DNA of 64,000 nt from an uncultured Christensenella sp. (lineage in GTDB: Bacteria; Bacillota; Clostridia; Christensenellales; UBA3700), in assembly GCA_949287655.1 (NCBI GenBank), contig CASEHD010000010.1, positions 100,509-164,508 of the forward strand. Reading direction: 5' to 3'. Both the position numbers and the translations under genes were made by a program. This document shows positions 39,373 to 48,346 of this stretch, piece by piece. Below the pieces are notes generated by a model. It did not search any database and was not told the DNA's origin. It saw only the letters and a list, made by a program, of their open reading frames with translations. Each line of letters begins with the position of its first letter. Within the stretch, counting starts at the first letter, position 1.

Positions 39373-40455
39373 ATGGACATTTACAGAAAATCATTATGCT
39401 GGTTACCCTTCTTTACAGTTTTTTATATTATTTCTATGGTTCTGCTATTCAACGGAAATACAGCTTTAGGATTAACATTTCTCTTACTGTTGATTTTCGG
39501 CTCAATTATTATCTTTGCTGTAATATCATCGGTAACAAAGAAGAAAGTAAAAATCGTACAAGCAGAAGGAGAATCCGTTGCCAGACAGCATAGCGCTCTG
39601 CTTGCATATGTAGGAAGCAATGAGTTTATCGTTCTCAGCGATAAAGAAATGAAACTTTATTACAAAAACTTTAAAAATGGAAACAATGAATTAAGACAGA
39701 TCGATTACAATAAACTATGTATGTTAAAATGCGGAATATGGACAAGTAAATTAATTTTAACAGACGGAGAAAGTATAGATATTGTTTTCAGGGGCTTACG
39801 TCAGATTACTATGCTTATCCAAAAGATCAATGCGATAATTCAATTAAGCAGAATGCAAAAATACGATTACCGAGTTACAAGATCTGAAAATGCAGAAACC
39901 GATTCAACTGCTTCAGTGTCGCAAAACGTTGCAACAGATAAAACGAATGCCTCTCAAAGAGCTAAAGTAAGTTTTTGTGGATATGAGGGCAATATTTATT
40001 GTATTGCGCCTGAGAGTGCATTTGTATTTCCCGCTACATACGAATTCTGGAAGGAAGGCGAATACGTCTGTATGAAATTCAACAATATACTTGATATCCA
40101 TCCTCAAGGAAAACGTGACGAACGTAGTGTTAATAGAAATCCGAATTACGAAACATATAAATTTGCGATAAAAAATATTGTTTCCATCGAACAAGAGGGA
40201 GATGTTCATTATACTTCCAATGTACACGGAGGTGATACTTCTGTCATGGGTGCGTTGGCAGGCGGTGTTTTATTCGGCGGCGTTGGAGCGATTTTAGGCG
40301 GAAAAAAGAAAATATCAACTACCACGAGACAAATCGACGATCGCATTACTAAATTAAAATTAGTTGACGATTCAAATCAATATTGTGCTCTTAAATTCGC
40401 ATACAACGATTATTATGTTCTGGATCGCCTTATCAACAACGGTAACGCACAATAA
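39373..40455 (+). CDS. Unrecognised membrane-anchored protein
   Basis: 360 residues, family not recognised. Two membrane helices lie at about 10-28 and 33-53. A soluble part (about 60-160, YVGSNEFIVLSDKEMKLYY onward) has a beta-rich pattern like bacterial PH domains. A Ser/Thr/Asn-rich linker (about 170-195) and a second beta-rich part follow, with a Gly-rich hydrophobic stretch MGALAGGVLFGGVGAILGG at about 290-308. GGAG lies before the ATG. Codon use is AT-rich. It shares a regulatory region with the XRE gene, suggesting a small mobile or stress-related module. Confidence 0.75.
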   Translation: MDIYRKSLCWLPFFTVFYIISMVLLFNGNTALGLTFLLLLIFGSIIIFAVISSVTKKKVKIVQAEGESVARQHSALLAYVGSNEFIVLSDKEMKLYYKNFKNGNNELRQIDYNKLCMLKCGIWTSKLILTDGESIDIVFRGLRQITMLIQKINAIIQLSRMQKYDYRVTRSENAETDSTASVSQNVATDKTNASQRAKVSFCGYEGNIYCIAPESAFVFPATYEFWKEGEYVCMKFNNILDIHPQGKRDERSVNRNPNYETYKFAIKNIVSIEQEGDVHYTSNVHGGDTSVMGALAGGVLFGGVGAILGGKKKISTTTRQIDDRITKLKLVDDSNQYCALKFAYNDYYVLDRLINNGNAQ

Positions 40456-40511
40456 TCTGACACGTCAATAAATATCAAGATAATCCAAATAGCTCAACAA
40501 GTAATTTTATT

Positions 40512-40546
40512 GCGACGGACAGAGATTGCCCGTCGCTTTATTTTTA
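40512..40546 (+). terminator. Terminator of the gene at 39373
   Basis: GCGACGG pairs with CCGTCGC around an 11-base loop, followed by TTTATTTTT. Confidence 0.85.
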
Positions 40547-40595
40547 CGGTGAATTACACTTTTAAGCCAACATCAGATATACCTCTACTCTATTC

Positions 40596-40847
40596 TTAAT
40601 TCTCCTCAGCAAATTCATAACAGTGATTTGTCCGAAGTCCGTTTTGCTGAAAATTTGATTCACGAGCGATTTCCGATGCAAAAAGCGCTACTTCTTCAAC
40701 AGAACACAGCAAGATACGTAAATATCGAAACAAACTAAATGTACGGCGCAAAAACGCCGTACTCGTTAGAAAAAGCGCGTTTTCGTATAATAAACGCAGA
40801 GAAAGTCTGTTTATACTACCATGTTTATTTTCGCTATATCGGATATA
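40596..40847 (-). pseudogene. Possible gene remnant without a start codon
   Basis: A stop-free frame of 83 codons ends at 40596. Its C-terminal part (CSVEEVALFASEIARE, then NGLRTNHCYEFAEEN) reads like real protein, while the upstream part does not, and there is no ATG, GTG or ribosome site. A GTACGGCG/CGCCGTAC hairpin (40741-40762) interrupts it. It could be the 3' end of a lost gene or chance. Product unknown. Confidence 0.3.
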
Positions 40848-40874
40848 CTAAAATGTATCTGTTGTTTTTTATAT

Positions 40875-40917
40875 TATACTAGATATTTTGTCTAGTATCA
40901 AGACATTTTGTCTAGTT
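40875..40917 (+). promoter_or_regulatory. -10 box and repeated operators before XRE gene
   Basis: TATACT (40875-40880) without a clear -35. ACTAGA-TATTTTG-TCTAGT is an inverted repeat (40878-40896), and ATTTTGTCTAGT occurs twice in direct order (ends at 40896 and 40917). These are probable binding sites for the XRE protein just downstream. Confidence 0.55.
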
Positions 40918-40951
40918 TGATTTAAGATTTAAATGTAAACGGAAGATAGTT

Positions 40952-41152
40952 ATGGACAAAGTATTTTGCAAAAATTTAAAAGAGGCGCGCAGATCCTGTT
41001 CGCTAACCCAGAAGCAGGTAGCAGAAAAGCTGGGCGTTGTTGAAAGCTGTTACGCCAATTGGGAACAAGGCAGGACTGAACCGGGCATTGAAATGCTAAG
41101 AAAACTCGGTTCAATATTCGGCATGAGCATTGAAGATCTTATAAACGGTTAA
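40952..41152 (+). CDS. Small XRE-family DNA-binding regulator
   Basis: 66 residues, an HTH_3 domain only: LKEARRSCSLTQKQVAEKLGV, then SCYANWEQGRTEPGIEMLRKL, ending FGMSIEDLING. Single-domain regulators of this type act as autorepressors or as partners of toxin or phage modules; no such partner lies next to it. Operator-like repeats precede it and a terminator follows directly, so it is monocistronic. The ribosome site is weak (GGAAGAT). Confidence 0.88.
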   Translation: MDKVFCKNLKEARRSCSLTQKQVAEKLGVVESCYANWEQGRTEPGIEMLRKLGSIFGMSIEDLING

Positions 41153-41188
41153 ACCGATACTGACGAAGAGTCACGTATCGGTTTTTTT
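41151..41188 (+). terminator. Terminator of the XRE gene at 40952
   Basis: AAACCGATAC pairs with GTATCGGTTT around 14 bases, followed by TTTT. It overlaps the stop codon. Confidence 0.88.
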
Positions 41189-41250
41189 CTGCTTTTATCT
41201 TACTGAAAATACTGTTTATGAAGTAAAGAGTTTATTATAGCAACTATATT

Positions 41251-41733
41251 TTATTTTGAATCTCTTACAAAATAAAGCGTATATTCATCTCCTACCGTCA
41301 AGGTAAGTTCGTATTTTTCAGGGAGATCGTAAGCGTCGTCCTTATCGGTATCGGAAGGATAAACGGCGTCCTTGTCTTCAAGATAAGTCGCAATGCCCGC
41401 CGAGCCGTCCGAGTATGCGACGGAATATCTCTGAGACTTGTCCGCACCCTCGCCAATTTCGGTCATCTTGCCGGTAAGCGACTTTTTCCCTTCAGCCCAG
41501 GTCAGCTTTATCTCTCCGTCTACGGATACCGTGCAGGTCACCGTAGCGACGGGTACGGATTCGTCGTAAGAAAAATCTTCTCCGCACGCGACGATATCGC
41601 CCTGCGCGTTTCGTACGACCGCGGCTTCCCAGGACGATTCGAAAAGTTTATCTCCGTCGCAGGCGGTAAACGCCGTAAGCACTGCAACAAGAACGCATAT
41701 TGCCGAAATTGTCGCGACAAGTCTTTTTTTCAT
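41251..41733 (-). CDS. Lipoprotein of unknown function
   Basis: 160 residues with a lipoprotein signal peptide: KKR, a hydrophobic core and lipobox FTAC, so Cys25 would be lipidated. The mature part is small, acidic and beta-rich (repeated VTCTVSVDGEIKLTW-like strands), with no recognised domain. AAAGGAG lies before the ATG. It stands alone between the accessory patch and the operon ending at 41999. Confidence 0.85.
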   Translation of the reverse strand: MKKRLVATISAICVLVAVLTAFTACDGDKLFESSWEAAVVRNAQGDIVACGEDFSYDESVPVATVTCTVSVDGEIKLTWAEGKKSLTGKMTEIGEGADKSQRYSVAYSDGSAGIATYLEDKDAVYPSDTDKDDAYDLPEKYELTLTVGDEYTLYFVRDSK

Positions 41734-41931
41734 GTTGCTGTATCTCCTTTTATCGAGTATTTACCAGTTCTTACAAATTACGCTTCGCGCTCAGAAAAAC
41801 GACGACGTATCTATCGCCTTTTCTATCATTGATTTTAATACAATACCTTTGATCTGTCAATATCGGCAGAAAGCGGCGTATCTTAAGCCATCGCAAAGTA
41901 TACTATCTCATACCGTGAATTTTTCGACGAA

Positions 41932-41968
41932 AAGACAAAAAAATAAACGGCTCATCGCCGTTTATTTT
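41932..41968 (-). terminator. Terminator of the pgsA-valS operon
   Basis: Minus strand AAATAAACGGC-GATGA-GCCGTTTATTT followed by a U-run. Confidence 0.88.
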
Positions 41969-41998
41969 AACGATTCGTCTATCTGAATCGTAGGTTTA

Positions 41999-42931
41999 TC
42001 AGATCGATCTCTGCTTTATCGACGGGTCTACTACGTTGAGCACGTCGATATAATATCTCTTTCCTACCGTGCGGTAATAGATGACGAGGTCGCAAGCCTG
42101 CGCGAGCGCGAGCGAGACGGAAACGGCAAACAGCGTGCCGACGAACATCGTGAATAAGCTTATCGCAACCGTAAGCCCGAGCCACGCTATATAATAGATC
42201 AGATAAAGACCGAACGCGTAAGAAAACCTCTGTTTCAGCAAGCTCACGCCTTTTTTGAGTCCGTCCACTACGCCCAACCCGTCCGAGACCATTGCGGGCA
42301 CCCAGCCGAACAACAGCGCGCGGCGGACAGCCATCGCGAGCACGAATATCGCGACCGCGGAAGCAAGACCGGTAAGCGGAGCAACCTTAAACAGCGTCGC
42401 AAAACTGAGCCAGTACAAAAGCGCGACGACTATCATGAATCCGATCGTTATCGCGGTGTAAAGAAGCGAATATCTCATCGCCTTTTTGAAATTCACGATA
42501 AGATTTGAGCTGAATCCGAATTTACTGTTTGAGCTCATATGGTGGTTGATGACGTCCGACACGCAATACTGTCCCCACGAGAAGAATACGACGAATAACA
42601 GGTACAGCACGACCAGCAAGACTATCGAAAGATTGATCTGCAAGTTGTTTTTCTGTATGATATCCGTTGCCAGATCGAATTTAGCGGACAGCTCTTCGTA
42701 CGCCTTCGCCTGCATGTCCGGCTCGCCTTTCAAAGCCTCTCTGACATAATTCCCGACCGCTTCGCCCAACCCCAGTTCGTTAATATTGTTGCGGAGATCG
42801 GAAAGCGTCGGATAGATCGCGCATACGGTGAGCACGCTGAACAGAAATACTATAATAAGTATGAACGCCAGCAATTTGTATACGATCGAAAACCTCGACG
42901 TCAGGATACTAAGGGAATGTTTAAAAGACAT
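41999..42931 (-). CDS. Polytopic membrane protein, unknown function
   Basis: 310 residues, about six membrane helices (about 20-42, 98-122, 153-178, 184-205, 238-262, 264-285). Between TM1 and TM2 is a charged loop of about 55 residues. It resembles the next gene upstream in size and layout (gap 3 bases), so the two may form a heteromeric membrane complex. I recognise no transporter or enzyme motif. Confidence 0.8.
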   Translation of the reverse strand: MSFKHSLSILTSRFSIVYKLLAFILIIVFLFSVLTVCAIYPTLSDLRNNINELGLGEAVGNYVREALKGEPDMQAKAYEELSAKFDLATDIIQKNNLQINLSIVLLVVLYLLFVVFFSWGQYCVSDVINHHMSSNSKFGFSSNLIVNFKKAMRYSLLYTAITIGFMIVVALLYWLSFATLFKVAPLTGLASAVAIFVLAMAVRRALLFGWVPAMVSDGLGVVDGLKKGVSLLKQRFSYAFGLYLIYYIAWLGLTVAISLFTMFVGTLFAVSVSLALAQACDLVIYYRTVGKRYYIDVLNVVDPSIKQRSI

Positions 42932-42934
42932 ACG

Positions 42935-43762
42935 TCACCCCCAATAATTATTTTCGTTTATATTTGCGACCTCAACGTTTTCGAGGTCGAAGAAGATCAC
43001 ATACATAAGCACGTGGTAGTACATCAGCGCAAACGCGTAAAACAGCACGTCGAGTATCTGCGTAAGCACGTTTATATGAAAAGCGTTGACCACGATAAGC
43101 GGAATATACGCGATGACGATCGGCACTATTACCGGGACGACTACCTGTTTGAATTTTTTTATCGACGTCATCCAGCTGAGTTTTATGGATTTGAACAATC
43201 CGAATCCGCGCATCGTCATGTTGGGGATCGTCAATATCAACATCGAAGCAAAGAACAGGAACAAACCCACGAAAAGCAATACCGAAAGGGTGCAAAGCAC
43301 GATGGTAACAGCTTGTATCGCGACGACTTTGGACCAGAAAAACACAAAAAGCGTCGTGACTATGCCGAGAAATTCCATCATCAACATAAGCGAAAGCATA
43401 CCTTTCGCGACCGGTAAAAAGTTGTTGTTTACCAGCCTGAAAAAATTGTGCGCGTTGATTTTGTAAAAATGCCCGTAACGCATCTTGTGCTGCACGCTTC
43501 CTACGTACGCCGCCGCGCAGATCGCATACAGAATGAACGCGAGGATCATCACGACGAGCTTATACGGTTTGTCGAGATCTGTGCCCGTCAAAAAGACTTC
43601 GGAAAAGCTGACCGTCCTGTCAAGTTGTTTGCTGAAAAGAAGGCTTATCAGCGAAACGGGCGAAGAGACCAGCCCCAGCAAAAGCGCGGGCAGGGCGCAA
43701 AAACAGAGCGCCCTCAGAAAGTGATCTTTAAGGTAGCCGAACGTGGCTTTCATGTATGCCAT
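42935..43762 (-). CDS. Polytopic membrane protein, unknown function
   Basis: 275 residues with about six helices (about 16-42, 68-90, 117-140, 145-180, 205-228, 235-258) and a conserved-looking amphipathic segment MRYGHFYKINAHNFFRLV. AAGGAG lies 6 bases before the ATG. It sits 3 bases after the HAD phosphatase gene and 3 before its probable partner, so all are co-translated with valS. Function unknown. Confidence 0.8.
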   Translation of the reverse strand: MAYMKATFGYLKDHFLRALCFCALPALLLGLVSSPVSLISLLFSKQLDRTVSFSEVFLTGTDLDKPYKLVVMILAFILYAICAAAYVGSVQHKMRYGHFYKINAHNFFRLVNNNFLPVAKGMLSLMLMMEFLGIVTTLFVFFWSKVVAIQAVTIVLCTLSVLLFVGLFLFFASMLILTIPNMTMRGFGLFKSIKLSWMTSIKKFKQVVVPVIVPIVIAYIPLIVVNAFHINVLTQILDVLFYAFALMYYHVLMYVIFFDLENVEVANINENNYWG

Positions 43763-43765
43763 AAC

Positions 43766-44404
43766 TTACTCCTTGGTCACAAATTCCACAACTTGTTGTG
43801 GCGTCGAAGCGAAGAAAACGATGTTCTTCTGCTTCATCTTGCCGTAATCTCCGAAACCCCATTTGCAGACGATGCAGTCCATGCCGCACTCCGCCGCGCC
43901 GTCGACGTCGAAATCGGTATCGCCGATCATTACGCATTCGTCCGCGGCAGCGCCCAGTTCTTTGAGCGCGTATTCCAGCACTTCCCTCTTCGTCTCTCTT
44001 ACATTATAGCACAAACCCGACGTAAAAGTAACGCAATCGTAAATTCCGAATTTTTTGAGGAGAGCAACGGCTTCTTCGTGCTTTTTGCAGGTCGCGACGC
44101 AGACTTTGAAGCCTGCGGCGGACAGAGTTTTAAAGCACTCCTCTATCCCGTCGTAAAGTTTTGTCGTGCCGATATATTTAGTCGTGTATATCGATCGGAA
44201 CAGCGCGACCGCTTCGTACGCCTTGTCCTTGTCCCTGAAATAGGAATAGAATGTGTCCGAAAGCGGCGGACCGATATAGCGGGAGTATAAACTCTCGTCG
44301 ACGTTCAGCCCGTAATGCGGGAACACTTCGCGAAACGTCTTGTATATCCCTTCGGAAGTGTCGCATATCGTGCCGTCGAAATCAAAAAACAGGTATTTGT
44401 ACAT
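43766..44404 (-). CDS. HAD-superfamily phosphatase, phosphoglycolate phosphatase-like
   Basis: 212 residues. Motif I is DFDGT (Asp8 nucleophile, Asp10), motif II Thr lies in VCVATCKK, motif III Lys is near KREVL, and motif IV is GDTDFDVDGA. The alpha-helical cap inserted after motif I (about 15-80) is of the PGP/Gph type. Small phosphate esters are likely substrates. Its ATG overlaps the valS stop (ATGA). Confidence 0.88.
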   Translation of the reverse strand: MYKYLFFDFDGTICDTSEGIYKTFREVFPHYGLNVDESLYSRYIGPPLSDTFYSYFRDKDKAYEAVALFRSIYTTKYIGTTKLYDGIEECFKTLSAAGFKVCVATCKKHEEAVALLKKFGIYDCVTFTSGLCYNVRETKREVLEYALKELGAAADECVMIGDTDFDVDGAAECGMDCIVCKWGFGDYGKMKQKNIVFFASTPQQVVEFVTKE

Positions 44405-47028
44405 CAGTCTTTCATACTGTCGAGCTGAGCCTGCAATTTAAGCGCCTTTTCTTTGTTCGCCTGCAGCTTCTGCTCTTCCTTTTCGATAAGCGCTCTGGGA
44501 GCCTTAGAGGTAAAGCCGACGTTGGCGAGCAGCCCTTCGCTCCTCTTTATCTCCGAATTCGTCTTTTCGAGTTCCTTATTCAGGTTTTCTATCTCTTTGT
44601 CGATATCGACCAGATCTCCAAGCGGCACGACGATCTCGCCGAAACCGCCGAACAGCGAAACCGTCTTTCCTTGTATGCCCGACTTGTCCGCGCAGAAATC
44701 GATATTTTCCACGCCGGCGAGCTTTCCGATATAGTCCGCTTCCCTTTCCTTTATCGGACTTGCGACGAGGTGTATATTCACCTTTTTTGAAGGAGCGACG
44801 CCTTTTTCCGCCTTCATATTGCGGATTGCGCGGATCGCTTCCATAACGTTTTCGAAATACGATCTGTCCTTGGAATAGGTGTATTTTTTCTCATACTGCG
44901 GCCACGGCGCGAGCATTATCGTGCCTTTGGTCGTGGGCAGATGCCGATAAATCTCTTCCGTAATGAACGGAACGAACGGGTGCATCAGTTTGAGTATGTT
45001 TTCGAGCACGTAAAGGAGCACGGTCACCGTGTTCGCCTTCTTGTCAGCGTCGCCGCCGTACAGCGCCGTCTTGGAAAGCTCTATATACCAGTCGCAGAAC
45101 TGCGACCATACGAAATCGTATATCTTCGCGTTGGCAAGACCCAGTTCGTATTTATTGAGCGCCGCGGTGACGTCCTTTATCGTGCGGTTAAGACCCGAAA
45201 GTATCCACTTGTCGGCGACGGTGAGCCTGAACGAGCCCATCTGCCTGACCTTGACGCCCTCCGCATTCATAAGCACGAAACGAGAAGCGTTCCACAGTTT
45301 ATTCATAAAGTTTCTCGCGCTCTGCGTCTTTTCGTCGATATAACGTGTGTCTCCGCCGGGGGATATGCCCTGCGTAAGCGAAAATCTGAGGCTGTCCGCG
45401 CCGTACTGTTTGATCACGTCGAGCGGATCCACGCCGTTGCCGAGCGATTTGCTCATTTTTCTGCCGTACTGGTCGCGTACTATGCCGTGGATCAGCACTT
45501 CGGGGAACGGGATGTCGCCCATATGTTCGAGACCGGAGAAGATCATTCTCGCGACCCAGAAGAAGATTATGTCATAACCGGTGACAAGAAGACTGTTGGG
45601 ATAGAAATATTCGAGATCCGCGGTCTTGTCCGGGTAGCCGAGCGTAGAGAACGGCCACAGCGCGCTTGAAAACCATGTGTCGAGAACGTCCTCGTCCTGC
45701 TTAAAATGCGTGCCGCCGCACTTGGGGCATACCGTCGGCTCTTCTTTCGCGACGACGGTCTCGCCGCAGTCAGAGCAATAGTATGCGGGGATACGGTGAC
45801 CCCACCAAAGCTGACGGGATACGCACCAGTCCTTTATGTTCTCCATCCAGTTCAGATAGACTTTGGAGAATCTCGCGGGTATAAATTCCACCTTCTTTTT
45901 CTTGACCACGTCGATCGCGGGCTTTGCGAGAACGTCCATCTTTACGAACCACTGCTTTGAGACAATAGGCTCGACGTTGCAGCCGCAGCGGTAGCACTGA
46001 CCGACATTGTGCTTATAGTCTTCGATCTTCACCATAAAGCCGCCCTTTTCGAGGTCCTCGACGATCACCTTTCTGCTGTCCTGTCTGGAAAGTCCGCAGT
46101 ACTTGCCGGCGTTCTCGTTCAGCGAGCCGTCGTCGTTCATAACGCGGATAACGGGCAGATTGTGGCGTTTTCCGACCTCGAAGTCGTTGGGGTCGTGAGC
46201 GGGCGTGATCTTGACCGCGCCGCTTCCGAAGTCTTTTTCGACGTAATCGTCCGCGACTATCGGGATCTCTCTGCCGACAAGGGGCAGAATGAGGGTCTTG
46301 CCGACCATATCGGTATATCTTTCGTCTTTGGGATTGACCGCGACCGCGGTATCGCCAAGTATCGTTTCGGGGCGGGTCGTCGCAACGATTATCTCGCCGC
46401 TTCCGTCTGCGAGCGGATATCTGATATGCCACAGATGCGAAGCCTGCTCGGTATATTCGACCTCCGCGTCCGAAAGCGCCGTCTTACAGGACGGGCACCA
46501 GTTGATTATCCTGTCTCCGCGGTAGATAAGTCCCTTGTTGTAAAGATTTACGAATACCTCTTTGACCGCCTTTGAACGCTGTTCGTCCATCGTGAAAGCC
46601 ATGCGCGACCAATCGCAGGAAGAACCGAGAAACCTCGTCTGCTTCTCTATCCTGTCGCCGTATCTTTCTTTCCACGCCCACGCGCGTTTTAAAAAACCGT
46701 CTCTGCCGACGTCCTGCTTCGTAAGTCCTTCCTCTTCTTTCATAAGGTTGACAATCTTGACCTCGGTCGCAATGGAAGCGTGGTCTACGCCCGGCAGCCA
46801 CAGCGTGCAGTAACCGCACATGCGCTTGAAACGGGTTATGACGTCCTGCATCGTATGATCGAGCGCGTGCCCGAGGTGCAGTTGTCCCGTAATGTTCGGC
46901 GGCGGCATCATGATCGTGAACGGCTCTTTCTTCTTATCTATGACCGCCTTGAAATAGCCTTTCTCCTCCCACTCCTTGTAGAGCCTGCTCTCAAACTCCG
47001 AGGGGTCGTAAGTCTTTGACATCTCCAT
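44404..47028 (-). CDS. valS: Valyl-tRNA synthetase
   Basis: 874 residues, class I. HLGH (51-54) is the HIGH motif and KMSKS is in GRKMSKSLGNG (about 520). The editing domain (about 190-330) has the TTRPETILGDTAVAV motif. A zinc-like site CSDCGETVV with CPKCGGTH lies at about 418-437. The C-terminal coiled coil starts near 805. GAGG lies 8 bases before the ATG. No T-box leader is present upstream. Confidence 0.97.
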   Translation of the reverse strand: MEMSKTYDPSEFESRLYKEWEEKGYFKAVIDKKKEPFTIMMPPPNITGQLHLGHALDHTMQDVITRFKRMCGYCTLWLPGVDHASIATEVKIVNLMKEEEGLTKQDVGRDGFLKRAWAWKERYGDRIEKQTRFLGSSCDWSRMAFTMDEQRSKAVKEVFVNLYNKGLIYRGDRIINWCPSCKTALSDAEVEYTEQASHLWHIRYPLADGSGEIIVATTRPETILGDTAVAVNPKDERYTDMVGKTLILPLVGREIPIVADDYVEKDFGSGAVKITPAHDPNDFEVGKRHNLPVIRVMNDDGSLNENAGKYCGLSRQDSRKVIVEDLEKGGFMVKIEDYKHNVGQCYRCGCNVEPIVSKQWFVKMDVLAKPAIDVVKKKKVEFIPARFSKVYLNWMENIKDWCVSRQLWWGHRIPAYYCSDCGETVVAKEEPTVCPKCGGTHFKQDEDVLDTWFSSALWPFSTLGYPDKTADLEYFYPNSLLVTGYDIIFFWVARMIFSGLEHMGDIPFPEVLIHGIVRDQYGRKMSKSLGNGVDPLDVIKQYGADSLRFSLTQGISPGGDTRYIDEKTQSARNFMNKLWNASRFVLMNAEGVKVRQMGSFRLTVADKWILSGLNRTIKDVTAALNKYELGLANAKIYDFVWSQFCDWYIELSKTALYGGDADKKANTVTVLLYVLENILKLMHPFVPFITEEIYRHLPTTKGTIMLAPWPQYEKKYTYSKDRSYFENVMEAIRAIRNMKAEKGVAPSKKVNIHLVASPIKEREADYIGKLAGVENIDFCADKSGIQGKTVSLFGGFGEIVVPLGDLVDIDKEIENLNKELEKTNSEIKRSEGLLANVGFTSKAPRALIEKEEQKLQANKEKALKLQAQLDSMKD

Positions 47029-47103
47029 TTAATTTACCTCTGTATATTGTACAAATTGTTATCTTTTAAACGCTTTGCCCGTGTTTCAGGCAAACGCTTT
47101 TTG

Positions 47104-47340
47104 TCAGGCGCAAAGCACTGCGGTTATGCCTCCGGCAAGCAGAACGACCGCGCCGCATATCCTTACGACGTTGCGCCGGAAGTCGGGGCTTTCCTCTTTT
47201 TTCGGAAACATATCCGCTATAACGCCGCTTGCGAGCACCGCGACCAGTCCGACGACCATCAGCACGAGTCCGACGATAACGCCCGGGGTCGTCAGCCTTT
47301 CGGGGCTGAATTCGAGTATCGCGGAAATTACTGCCGTCAC
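47104..47340 (-). CDS. Small membrane protein downstream of pgsA
   Basis: 78 residues with two membrane helices (about 18-45 and 61-77) joined by a short charged loop (FPKKEESPDFRRN). Its ATG overlaps the pgsA stop by 4 bases, which supports real translation. Unrecognised; a role linked to the phospholipid synthase is only suggested by position. Confidence 0.75.
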   Translation of the reverse strand: MTAVISAILEFSPERLTTPGVIVGLVLMVVGLVAVLASGVIADMFPKKEESPDFRRNVVRICGAVVLLAGGITAVLCA

Positions 47341-48167
47341 TCTTTGTCTCCGCCCTTTAAGTCTGTATTATTTTTCGCTTCGTCTCCGTCGTCTGCCGGT
47401 GCGTTATCCGTTGACTTCTCTTCGTCGGCAATTTCAGCCGCGTCTTCCTGCTCTTTCGCAACGACGTCGACCATAACGCTCTTGTTGCGATAGTCTTTAA
47501 GACCGTATTCCGCCCTTACGACCGCGATGTTCCTGCCGTCGAGAGGGTTGCCGTTCTTATCGAGAACATTGAGTATACCGCTCTTCCTTACCTGCGAAAG
47601 CTGCTTGCAGTAAACGACGGTGTACTGGGTCGCCGCGATTATCGCCATAACGCTTCCTATGCAGAATATCACAAGATCCGCGATCGCGATCGCTTTATGG
47701 AAAGGCACGAGAAACGCGAAGAAAAGACCTATGAACACGGTCAGCGCGGCGTATTTGCCCCACTTGTTCGCCATCTGCTCGACCTGGCGTTTGCTTGCGC
47801 GCATAAAATATTTGCTGGTCACGCCGATAAATATCTCTTTCGCGACGATAATGACGACGAACGCCCAATGAACGTTGCCGGCAATGCCGAGCATCAGCAC
47901 CGCGAAGCCCTGCAGAAGTTTGTCTGCGACCGGGTCGAGAACTTTGCCGATATCGGATATCATATTGAAATGCCTTGCGATGTATCCGTCCGCGATATCT
48001 GTCGCGCTGGCGAATACGAACAAGCCGAAAGCCGCCCACAGATACTGAGTCGCCGTCTTGTCCACGCAATAGGCGATCATCATACCGATAAAGACGGGTA
48101 CGCACAGAAGTCTGATATAGGTCAGAACGTTGGGCACCGTAAACAGATCTTTTTTTGAAAACTGCAT
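47337..48167 (-). CDS. pgsA: CDP-diacylglycerol--glycerol-3-phosphate phosphatidyltransferase
   Basis: Makes phosphatidylglycerol phosphate in the membrane. The CDP-alcohol phosphatidyltransferase motif is complete: DG at 60, then AR, G, D and D in DGYIARHFNMISDIGK and VLDPVAD. About 195 residues form the usual enzyme; a further 80 residues form a cytosolic tail, at first conserved-looking (VRAEYGLKDYRNKSVMV), then very acidic. GAGAGG precedes the ATG. It heads the operon to 41999. Confidence 0.92.
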   Translation of the reverse strand: MQFSKKDLFTVPNVLTYIRLLCVPVFIGMMIAYCVDKTATQYLWAAFGLFVFASATDIADGYIARHFNMISDIGKVLDPVADKLLQGFAVLMLGIAGNVHWAFVVIIVAKEIFIGVTSKYFMRASKRQVEQMANKWGKYAALTVFIGLFFAFLVPFHKAIAIADLVIFCIGSVMAIIAATQYTVVYCKQLSQVRKSGILNVLDKNGNPLDGRNIAVVRAEYGLKDYRNKSVMVDVVAKEQEDAAEIADEEKSTDNAPADDGDEAKNNTDLKGGDKE

Positions 48168-48199
48168 ATATCCTCTCCGTAAGTCTGTTGTACTTATGA

Positions 48200-48228
48200 A
48201 TTATAGCACAAGGCAAATACGTTATCAA
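48200..48228 (-). promoter_or_regulatory. Promoter of pgsA-valS operon
   Basis: TTGATA (48223-48228), 17-base spacer, TATAAT (48200-48205). Leader about 26 nt. Confidence 0.82.
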
Positions 48229-48346
48229 CTCATTTTTATTATATATATTGCTCAATCGTTTAATAAAATGCGTCAAAACGCCCGTTTAGTTATCTTACCG
48301 CAGCGAAAGCTAAATTATCCCTCTGTTTTCTCTTTACGTTTTTCGC

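Noticed and set aside
38685-41250. Intact prophage or integrative element
   Set aside because: XRE regulators and tRNA fragments are present, but there is no integrase, terminase, structural or mobilisation gene.
47029-47103. T-box leader before valS
   Set aside because: The gap to the previous gene is about 63 bases and holds no T-box element; only a weak TTTGCC/GGCAAA stem.
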